Positions 1-5,225 of a stretch of 7,712 nucleotides of DNA are shown here, in pieces (the first letter of the stretch is position 1; every line of letters starts with the position of its first letter). The translations under genes were made by a program, and so were the position numbers. Location: assembly GCA_029859555.1 (NCBI GenBank), contig JAOUCV010000091.1, positions 1 through 7,712 of the forward strand. The letters are read 5' to 3'. The DNA is from Gammaproteobacteria bacterium (GTDB taxonomy: Bacteria > Pseudomonadota > Gammaproteobacteria > UBA9214). The notes beneath the pieces are model-generated. The model was given only the letters and a program-made list of their open reading frames with translations. It was not told the origin of the DNA and ran no database searches.

Positions 1-295
1 TTTCCTTTGCCAGGCGCAGAAATTGCTCATTGTTACTGTTCAGCGCTTCGGTAGCCATGGCGTTGAACGTATCTTTGAGCTGTGAATTAAGCTGTTCGAG
101 GGCAGCCTGTTTTTCCAGTGCACGCATGCGTTCGTGGTCCAGTTCGGTTTCAAGCTGCGTGTACTCGTTGCGCAGGCGTGCAAGCTTGCCGGTGAGATAG
201 AGGTAGACGCCCAACGCACCGCTGATGACGGCAAGCAGTAATGCGGGAATCAGAACAACAAGGTTGTCTGCTGACATTTGCAGGCTGGCTGACAT
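1..295 (-). CDS. rmuC: DNA recombination protein RmuC, N-terminal fragment (runs off left edge)
   Basis: This is the first 98 codons of a gene that continues past the left edge. It starts at ATG 295-293, directly after the stop codon of the phosphatase gene. The N-terminus has a hydrophobic, probably membrane-anchoring helix at about residues 11-34, followed by a charged, heptad-like segment (about 38-75) expected to form a coiled coil. Then comes the RmuC signature region: F77, M80-A-T-E-A-L85, N88/N89 and F92-L-R-L-A-K-E98. RmuC proteins are usually around 450-500 residues, with a PD-(D/E)XK-like nuclease core further on that is not visible here. In E. coli, rmuC limits inversions at short inverted repeats. 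A second ATG at codon 7 (277-275) is an alternative start, but neither start has a strong Shine-Dalgarno sequence. Junction spacing suggests cotranscription with mupP and ubiG. Family identity rests on this N-terminal pattern only. Confidence 0.85.
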   Translation of the reverse strand, partial: MSASLQMSADNLVVLIPALLLAVISGALGVYLYLTGKLARLRNEYTQLETELDHERMRALEKQAALEQLNSQLKDTFNAMATEALNSNNEQFLRLAKE

Positions 296-976
296 CTAGT
301 TGTTGTCCATCCAGACCAGCAGGTCTCCCGGCTGCTCAATCAAGCTGTTCGCATTCCAGCTATATGGATCGTCGTCTTTCTGGATGTAGCCAAACAGGGC
401 GACCAGTGTTTGCATGCCGGCATTGTTTCCGGCTTCTATATCACGCTGTGCATCACCTATATATACACAGTGTTCCGGCCTGCTGTTGGCAAGTTCGCTG
501 GCATGCAGCATCGGTGCCGGGTGTGGCTTGCGTTCATCGAGGGTATCGCCGCTGACAACGCAGGCAGCACGATCAAACAGCCCCAGGTCTTTCAGCAACG
601 GTTCGGTTAGCCAGCCGGGTTTGTTGGTAACGATGCCCCAGTTCAGGCCGCGTTGTTCGATGTTCTCGAGCAGTTCGTTAATGCCGGGGAACGGTTGTGT
701 ATGGCGCGAGATATTTTCCCGGTAGATATCCAGTAGCCGCTGCCGCAGTGGCTCAAATGCCGCGTCCGAGCTGTCTATATTGAATCCCAGTTTTATCAGC
801 GCCTTACCACCATGTGAAACCACCGGGCGAATGTGCTCGTAGGGGAGTGGTTCACACCGGTTTTCCCGCAACAGGCTATTCAGCGCATCGGCCAGGTCTG
901 GCGCGGTATCAAGCAGTGTGCCATCCAGGTCAAACAGGATGGTGCGGGTGGTGGCAGCCGGCAGGGTGCGGGGCAT
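296..976 (-). CDS. mupP: HAD-superfamily phosphatase, probably N-acetylmuramic acid 6-phosphate phosphatase MupP (Gph-like)
   Basis: This is a 226-residue haloacid-dehalogenase phosphatase with all four motifs. Motif I is DLDGT, with nucleophile D16 and acid/base D18. Motif II is T117 in VTNKP, motif III is K150 in ERKPHP, and motif IV is GDAQRD with D175 and D179. A helical cap lies between motifs I and II. The family is often labelled phosphoglycolate phosphatase. However, the position next to ubiG and the C-terminal pattern GYI-x-x-DD-x-P-x-x-W-x-A (about 196-209) resemble Pseudomonas MupP, which dephosphorylates MurNAc-6-phosphate in cell-wall recycling; that specificity is inferred. The start at 976 is chosen because its ATG shares one base with the ubiG stop (TGATG), a typical coupled junction. 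An in-frame ATG at 994 would add six residues inside ubiG. The product is expected to be cytoplasmic. Confidence 0.9.
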   Translation of the reverse strand: MPRTLPAATTRTILFDLDGTLLDTAPDLADALNSLLRENRCEPLPYEHIRPVVSHGGKALIKLGFNIDSSDAAFEPLRQRLLDIYRENISRHTQPFPGINELLENIEQRGLNWGIVTNKPGWLTEPLLKDLGLFDRAACVVSGDTLDERKPHPAPMLHASELANSRPEHCVYIGDAQRDIEAGNNAGMQTLVALFGYIQKDDDPYSWNANSLIEQPGDLLVWMDNN

Positions 977-1683
977 CAGGTCTTGCGAAAGCATGCCAGG
1001 TAGTTGACTGACACGTCAGAGCCGAGTTTGTATTCCCGGGTCAGCGGGTTGTAGCTCATGCCTGTGAGGTCGGTCATGTGCAGTCCGGCAGCGCGCGCCC
1101 ATTTTTCCATCTCGGAAGGGCGAATGAATTTGTTGTAGTCATGCGTGCCCTTCGGCAGCAGCCGCAACAGGTACTCGGCACCGACGACGGCAAACAGGTA
1201 GGCCTTGGGATTACGGTTAATGGTGGACAGGAATACCCTGCCGTCATCCTTGATCAGTTGTGCGCAGGCAGCGATGACAGCGGCTGGATCCGGCACATGT
1301 TCAAGCATCTCGAGGCAGGTCACCGTGTCAAAGCTGCCGCTCTCTGTGGCAGCCATTTGCTCGGCGGTTATCTGGCGGTAGTCGATGTCCAGTCCGGATT
1401 CATGCTGGTGCAGGCGGGCAATGGTCAACGGCGCCTTGCCCATGTCGATACCGATAACCTGTGCGCCGCGTTTCGCCATGCCTTCGGTCAGCAGGCCGCC
1501 ACCACAACCGATATCAATGACCTTTCTGTCTTTCAGCGGGGCAAGCCTGTCAATATAGTCAAGACGCAGTGGATTGATGTCGTGCAATGGCTTGAATTCA
1601 CTGTTCGGGTCCCACCAGCGGCTTGCCAGCTTTTCAAACTTTTCAATTTCGTCAGCATCGACGTTATGTGTGGTTGCTGTCAT
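976..1683 (-). CDS. ubiG: Ubiquinone biosynthesis O-methyltransferase UbiG
   Basis: This is a full-length, 235-residue class I SAM-dependent methyltransferase; E. coli UbiG is about 240. UbiG performs both O-methylation steps of ubiquinone synthesis, on the catechol intermediate and on demethylubiquinol. The N-terminal family pattern is present (FEKLASRWWDP, then PLHDINPLRLDYI). The SAM-binding motif I is VIDIGCGGG at 55-63. The acidic residue after strand 2 is D80 in IGID, and motif II/III is DTVTCLEMLEHV at about 119-130. The segment at about 160-181 (YLFAVVGAEYLLRLLPKGTH) matches the region that lets UbiG contact membrane lipid. The gene lies 15 nt after the amidohydrolase and overlaps mupP by one base, so it is the centre of the operon. 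The Shine-Dalgarno sequence is weak (AGG about 12 nt upstream). The gene indicates a ubiquinone-producing, respiring organism. Confidence 0.97.
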   Translation of the reverse strand: MTATTHNVDADEIEKFEKLASRWWDPNSEFKPLHDINPLRLDYIDRLAPLKDRKVIDIGCGGGLLTEGMAKRGAQVIGIDMGKAPLTIARLHQHESGLDIDYRQITAEQMAATESGSFDTVTCLEMLEHVPDPAAVIAACAQLIKDDGRVFLSTINRNPKAYLFAVVGAEYLLRLLPKGTHDYNKFIRPSEMEKWARAAGLHMTDLTGMSYNPLTREYKLGSDVSVNYLACFRKT

Positions 1684-1698
1684 CGGGTGTTATGCCTG

Positions 1699-3012
1699 TT
1701 AGCTGCTGATGCGGGTTTTCCACTCGCGGGCGCGTTCGATAATGTCATTGCCATCCAGTGTAGTCAGGCAGCGGTCCTTTAGCAGGTGTTGCCCGGCCAC
1801 CCAGACATCCGTTACCTGCTCACGCCCGCAAGCGTACACCAGTTGTGAAACAGGGTCATATAATGGCTGCGTTTCCAGTGTATCCATGCAGACGGCCGTC
1901 ATATCTGCCCATTTTCCCTTGACCAGTGAGCCGGTGTCATCGCTGATGCCCAGCGCGCGTGCACCATTGATAGTCGCCATGCGCAGTATTTCGCATGCCG
2001 GCAAGGCGCTGGCATCATTACTGACCGCCTTGCCCAGCAGTGCTGCGGTACGCATCTCGCCAAGCATGTCGAGGTCATTGTTGCTGGCAGCGCCGTCAGT
2101 GCCCAGCGCGACATTGACCCCGGCTGTTGTCAGTGCCTGGGTCGGGCAGAAGCCGCTGGCCAGTTTCAGGTTGGACTCCGGGCAGTGCACCACATGTCCG
2201 CCGCTGGTGGCATAGTCACTGATGTCCTCAGTGCCCAGCTGTGTCATATGAACGGCGAGCAGGGCGGGCGAGGCGAGTCCCAGTTCATGCAGTCTTTGTA
2301 GTGGTCGCTTGCCGGTCAGTTCGATGGCCTTGTCAATTTCTTCGGCTGTTTCGTGGATGTGCATGTGAATGCCTATATCCAGTTCGTCAGCGAGTACGCG
2401 GATATGTTCCAGCGGTTTGTCCGAGACCGTGTAGGGTGCATGCGGTGCAAACAGGGTTGTGATCAGCGGGTCACTGCGGTACTGGTCATGCACGGCCAGC
2501 CCTTTTGAGATGTATTCATCCGCATCACGTGCCCATATGGTCGGAAAGTCCAGAACGATCAGGCCGATACTGGCGCGCATGCCGCAATGTGCAGCGGCGC
2601 GTGCAGCGATATCCGGAAAAAAGTACATGTCATTGAAGCAGGTGGTGCCGCAGCGCAGCATTTCCGCCATAGCCAGCTGGGTACCATCGTGTACAAATTC
2701 TTCGTTTACCCAGCGTGTCTCCGCCGGCCAGATATGTTCATTGAGCCATTCATGCAGTGGCAGGTCGTCAGCAAGGCCGCGTAACAGGGACATGGCGGCA
2801 TGTGTATGTGCGTTAATCAGTCCGGGTATCAGCAGGTGGCGATCCAGTGAGTGTTCGATGTCTGCGTTATAGGTGCTGGTCGCCTGGTCGGTCGGCAGGA
2901 TATCCAGAATGCGACCTTCCTGGATGACAAGGCTGTGGTGCTCATACACGGTTGCCACCGGTTCAACCGGTGCCAGCCAGCGGGCGTGAATGAGCGTGTC
3001 GACTTCAGTCAT
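1699..3012 (-). CDS. mtaD: TRZ/ATZ-family amidohydrolase, probably 5'-methylthioadenosine deaminase (possibly also acting on S-adenosylhomocysteine)
   Basis: This is a 437-residue metal-dependent amidohydrolase of the chlorohydrolase/deaminase group. The metal site is visible: H69 and H71 in NAHTHAAM, H218 in HMHIHE with E221 three residues on, H255 in AVHMTQL, and D306 in GTDGAASNN. The N- and C-terminal strands form the small beta domain usual for the family (for example GSLVKGKWADM near 361-371). The closest remembered characterised relative is Pseudomonas aeruginosa PA3170, which deaminates methylthioadenosine to methylthioinosine and likewise sits between ubiG and mtnA. Substrate is therefore inferred from family and context. 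The start at 3012 (MTEVDTL) is chosen over an upstream in-frame ATG at 3114, because that extension of 34 residues would run through the ompA terminator and looks non-coding. This is the first gene of the operon with ubiG, mupP and rmuC. Confidence 0.88.
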   Translation of the reverse strand: MTEVDTLIHARWLAPVEPVATVYEHHSLVIQEGRILDILPTDQATSTYNADIEHSLDRHLLIPGLINAHTHAAMSLLRGLADDLPLHEWLNEHIWPAETRWVNEEFVHDGTQLAMAEMLRCGTTCFNDMYFFPDIAARAAAHCGMRASIGLIVLDFPTIWARDADEYISKGLAVHDQYRSDPLITTLFAPHAPYTVSDKPLEHIRVLADELDIGIHMHIHETAEEIDKAIELTGKRPLQRLHELGLASPALLAVHMTQLGTEDISDYATSGGHVVHCPESNLKLASGFCPTQALTTAGVNVALGTDGAASNNDLDMLGEMRTAALLGKAVSNDASALPACEILRMATINGARALGISDDTGSLVKGKWADMTAVCMDTLETQPLYDPVSQLVYACGREQVTDVWVAGQHLLKDRCLTTLDGNDIIERAREWKTRISS

Positions 3013-3042
3013 GTGATTGTTCTGCGGTTTCTGATATCTGCA

Positions 3043-3069
3043 AGTATAACGGAGGCTTGATCCTGTCGG
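3043..3069 (-). promoter_or_regulatory. Candidate sigma-70 promoter for the mtaD-ubiG-mupP-rmuC operon
   Basis: Read on the minus strand, TATACT (3048-3043, five of six matches to the -10 consensus) follows CCGACA (3069-3064, four of six matches to the -35) with a short 15-nt spacer. It lies downstream of the ompA terminator. It would start RNA about 25 nt before the mtaD ATG at 3012, which suits a normal short leader. The spacer is suboptimal, so the call is tentative. Confidence 0.4.
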
Positions 3070-3099
3070 GTAGCCGTCCGCGACTGCTGGCTGGCGCAT

Positions 3100-3137
3100 A
3101 AAAAAACCCGCCACCTGCTGCCAGGTGACGGGTTTTT
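3100..3137 (-). terminator. Rho-independent terminator of the ompA-like gene
   Basis: The hairpin has a six-base inner stem (CACCTG 3112-3117 with CAGGTG 3122-3127) around a four-base loop. One mismatch (C3111/A3128) separates this from an outer CCCG/CGGG stem (3107-3110 with 3129-3132). Runs of seven A (3100-3106) and five T (3133-3137) flank it. On the minus strand the stem is followed by seven T, about 20 nt after the ompA stop, which is textbook placement. Because T runs occur on both strands it could also act on plus-strand transcripts, but no plus-strand gene ends here. It insulates mtaD from ompA transcription. Confidence 0.93.
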
Positions 3138-3156
3138 GAGACTACAGACCGGAGTC

Positions 3157-3777
3157 TTATTCCATCGGGGCAGTTACACCGACAAGAATATCAACACGAC
3201 GGTTCTGGGCACGACCTTCCTTGGTAGCATTGCTGACGACCGGGTTGAGTTCGCCCTGACCGCTGACGTCGATGATGGCAGGATCTACGCCTTCACTGAC
3301 CAGATAGTCCTTGACGGACTGTGCGCGGCGAACGGAGAGTGCCTGGTTGTATTCTTCGGTGCCATCGCTGTCGGTGTGTCCGATAACATCAATGTCGACG
3401 ACGCGTGCACCCTTGGCCTTGATGGAATCACCCAGGTCTTGCAGTGCTTGCTTGCCGGCTGGCTTGAGTGTTGACTTGTCGTGATCGAAGAGCGCTTCGG
3501 CAGACACGGTGTTCTTCTCGTAAACCGGTGCAGGAGGGGGAACCGGCACATTTTCAACAACAGGTGGTTCTGCACCACAATCGATTGTCATGTCCTCGAC
3601 TTTCCAGGAGCTGGTGCGCACGCAATTGCCGCTACTGTCTCTTACATAGTGGTGTTTGCCATCACCCAGATAGCTTTCATTTACAGTGCCGCCCGCGTCA
3701 GCGAGAACAGTGTTTGCGAATAGCAAGCCTACAGCGATTGAGGAAGCAAGCCCTCCGATTCGATAGACATTCTTCAT
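3157..3777 (-). CDS. Small OmpA-family peptidoglycan-binding envelope protein
   Basis: This is a 206-residue exported protein. Residues 1-26 form a Sec signal peptide: basic start (MKNVYR), hydrophobic core, and likely signal peptidase I cleavage after A26 (VLA|DA). There is no lipobox cysteine and no room for a beta-barrel. Residues about 35-69 form a small module with a Cys pair (C52, C67) that could be a disulfide in the periplasm. A Pro/Val-rich linker (about 70-87) leads to a C-terminal OmpA domain (about 90-200). The expected diaminopimelate-binding residues are D136 (GHTD) and R151 (VRRAQ), with the same 15-residue spacing as D241 and R256 of E. coli OmpA. The protein is probably periplasmic or loosely outer-membrane-associated, tethered to peptidoglycan. 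It is monocistronic, with its own ribosome binding site and terminator. The precise physiological role is not recognisable. Confidence 0.92.
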   Translation of the reverse strand: MKNVYRIGGLASSIAVGLLFANTVLADAGGTVNESYLGDGKHHYVRDSSGNCVRTSSWKVEDMTIDCGAEPPVVENVPVPPPAPVYEKNTVSAEALFDHDKSTLKPAGKQALQDLGDSIKAKGARVVDIDVIGHTDSDGTEEYNQALSVRRAQSVKDYLVSEGVDPAIIDVSGQGELNPVVSNATKEGRAQNRRVDILVGVTAPME

Positions 3778-3785
3778 TATGGCCA

Positions 3786-3790
3786 CTCCT
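3786..3790 (-). promoter_or_regulatory. Ribosome binding site that fixes the ompA-like start
   Basis: On the minus strand AGGAG lies 8 nt upstream of the ATG at 3777-3775, the best Shine-Dalgarno in the window. A GTG three codons upstream (3786-3784) is in frame but overlaps this AGGAG, so it cannot be the start. The ATG also places the basic signal-peptide residues at the N-terminus. Confidence 0.85.
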
Positions 3791-3840
3791 GTGGTAGTAC
3801 GGTTTAAAAAGAAACTTCTTGTTCTGTATTCAGTGGGCGT

Positions 3841-3869
3841 ATTCTAGACGCATATACAAATTGAAGCCA
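3841..3869 (-). promoter_or_regulatory. Candidate promoter for the ompA-like gene
   Basis: On the minus strand TAGAAT (3846-3841) matches the sigma-70 -10 box at five of six bases. The best-spaced -35 position (TGGCTT, 3869-3864, 17-nt spacer) is poor. The implied leader of nearly 60 nt includes the AGGAG site. The AT-rich surroundings fit a promoter region, but the call rests mainly on the -10. Confidence 0.35.
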
Positions 3870-3937
3870 GCCCCAAAATAACGAAATTTTCAGTTTGAAT
3901 CAGTACAATACCACAGACTTGTTCTATCCTTGATTAT

Positions 3938-3950
3938 TAGAATTATTCTA
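3938..3950. repeat. Perfect 13-bp palindrome in the ompA/mtnA divergent intergenic region
   Basis: TAGAAT, one central T, then ATTCTA: six-base arms that are exact reverse complements. It sits 33 bp before the mtnA ATG, where a mtnA promoter would be expected. Each arm resembles a -10 box (TAGAAT). It could be a regulator half-site pair, part of a promoter, or chance in AT-rich DNA. No good -35 is seen at the right distance for either strand. Confidence 0.4.
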
Positions 3951-3982
3951 GCCTTGACCATTTTAACGGATATCCGGAGCCC

Positions 3983-5041
3983 ATGACTGAGAATACTACT
4001 GCCTTTTCCGCAATCGAATGGACGGATGCAGGACTGCGCTTGCTGGATCAGCGGCGACTGCCCGGCGAAGACGTCTACCTGACTATTGAAGATGCACCTG
4101 CAGCTGCAGATGCAATCACTAAAATGGTAGTGCGTGGTGCGCCGGCTATCGGTATCACGGCGGCTTATGGCGTGGTGTTGTCAGCGCGACAGCACTACCG
4201 CGAGGCATCGCATGACTGGCTCTCCCGGGTAGAGGGCGATATGAATTTGCTGGCCGCTGCACGGCCAACGGCAGTCAACCTGGTCTGGGCGATTGAGCAG
4301 ATGCGTGCCTGTTTACGGGTAACCCCTGTTGAGCCGGTAGAGGTGTTGCTGGCAGTGGCTGCCCGTATCCACCGCGAGGATATTGAGGCCAATATCCGCA
4401 TGGGCGCCTATGGAGAAAACCTTATAAATAAAGGCGATTCGGTGCTTACCTACTGTAATGCCGGCTCGCTGGCAACGGGTGGTTATGGCACGGCGCTGGG
4501 TGTCATCAGGAGCGCCTGGAGTGCCGGCAAGCTGGAAAAAATTTATGCCTGCGAAACGCGTCCCTGGTTGCAGGGCGCCCGCCTGACCGCCTGGGAACTG
4601 ATACATGACCGGATACCGGTAACCCTGATAACAGATAATTCAGCGGCGTTCCTGATGCAGGGCGGGCAGCTGCAATGGGTAATTACCGGGGCCGACAGGG
4701 TGGCCGCCAACGGTGATGTTATTAACAAGATCGGAACCTATCAGCTGGCGGTTTCCTGCCGCTATCACGGTGTCAGAATGATGGTAGTGGCGCCGCTGTC
4801 GACACTGGATATGGCTATGCCCGCCGGTGACCAGGTCACCATAGAGCAGCGGCCGGATAACGAGGTGCTGGAGTTGGCAGGTCAGCGGGTAGCTGCCGCC
4901 GGCGCGGCGGGCTGGAATCCTGCGTTTGATGTCACGCCGGCTGCCTTGGTCGACTGTTTGGTAACGGAGGCGGGGGTGGTGCATGCGCCTGACAGGGAAA
5001 AACTGTTGTCTTTGAGCAATGCACAGCAGCCTGACGGCTAA
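3983..5041 (+). CDS. mtnA: S-methyl-5-thioribose-1-phosphate isomerase MtnA
   Basis: This is a full-length, 352-residue member of the eIF2B-related aldose-ketose isomerase family. It converts methylthioribose-1-phosphate to methylthioribulose-1-phosphate in the methionine salvage pathway. Landmarks are the N-terminal IEWTD and LLDQR-x-LP, then VVRGAPAIGITAAYG at 49-63, RPTAVNL at 94-100, and TYCNAGSLATGG at 156-167 with the probable catalytic C158. Further on are ETRPWLQGARLTAWEL at 191-206 and ADRVAANGDVINKIGTYQLA at 237-256 with the probable catalytic D238. The ATG at 3983 is preceded by GGAG only 3 nt away, a close spacing. The protein aligns from its beginning with relatives, so the start is reasonable. 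It is divergent from ompA and 184 bp upstream of gyrA. The other salvage enzyme candidate, the amidohydrolase, is on the opposite strand beyond ompA. Confidence 0.97.
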   Translation: MTENTTAFSAIEWTDAGLRLLDQRRLPGEDVYLTIEDAPAAADAITKMVVRGAPAIGITAAYGVVLSARQHYREASHDWLSRVEGDMNLLAAARPTAVNLVWAIEQMRACLRVTPVEPVEVLLAVAARIHREDIEANIRMGAYGENLINKGDSVLTYCNAGSLATGGYGTALGVIRSAWSAGKLEKIYACETRPWLQGARLTAWELIHDRIPVTLITDNSAAFLMQGGQLQWVITGADRVAANGDVINKIGTYQLAVSCRYHGVRMMVVAPLSTLDMAMPAGDQVTIEQRPDNEVLELAGQRVAAAGAAGWNPAFDVTPAALVDCLVTEAGVVHAPDREKLLSLSNAQQPDG

Positions 5042-5075
5042 AACAACTGATTTTTAGTGTAATTTCCCGATAGAG

Positions 5076-5090
5076 CGCCTGAGTGAGGCG
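5076..5090. repeat. Short inverted repeat after mtnA, possible weak stem-loop
   Basis: CGCCT (5076-5080) and AGGCG (5086-5090) can pair around a five-base loop, 35 bp after the mtnA stop. A run of five T follows only 12 nt later (5102-5106), so this is not a standard intrinsic terminator. No better mtnA terminator is visible, so read-through into gyrA is possible. Confidence 0.35.
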
Positions 5091-5130
5091 ATAAAGCGAG
5101 ATTTTTCATGTGTAGTGGGGGAGTCGGGTG

Positions 5131-5139
5131 TGCTAAAAT
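5131..5139 (+). promoter_or_regulatory. gyrA: Extended -10 promoter candidate for gyrA
   Basis: TGC followed by TAAAAT gives a complete TGn extension and a five-of-six -10 box. The -35 at a 17-nt spacer (5111-5116, TGTAGT) is very poor, which is typical where an extended -10 compensates. The bases just after the -10 are GC-rich (GCGCCTCC). Initiation would be near 5146, giving a leader of about 80 nt before the gyrA ATG. gyrA would then be transcribed independently of mtnA. Confidence 0.55.
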
Positions 5140-5225
5140 GCGCCTCCTTTATTGCTGTCATTGCCGTATCTGCCATGTCACAGCCTGAAACCTGTATCAA
5201 CTAGGGAACGACAAAAACTTTCCAA

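Noticed and set aside
40..234. 64-codon minus-strand frame at the left edge
   Set aside because: It is in a different frame from the RmuC N-terminus, which has a membrane helix, coiled coil and family motif over the same bases.
1078..1782. 234-codon plus-strand frame opposite ubiG
   Set aside because: The minus strand encodes an unmistakable full-length UbiG here; the plus frame shows no family motif and crosses the ubiG/mtaD junction.
1709..2872. Several plus-strand frames opposite the amidohydrolase (for example 1709-2215 and 2459-2872)
   Set aside because: They are antisense shadows of a complete amidohydrolase with all metal ligands in place.
3010..3114. Upstream extension of the amidohydrolase to ATG 3114
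   Set aside because: The extra 34 residues would be encoded by the ompA terminator and a promoter-like stretch, and do not resemble the family N-terminus, which begins near MTEVDTLI.
3778..3982. SAM-responsive riboswitch or other structured RNA ahead of mtnA
   Set aside because: The divergent region is AT-rich with only a 13-bp palindrome; no multi-stem layout or known riboswitch core could be recognised.
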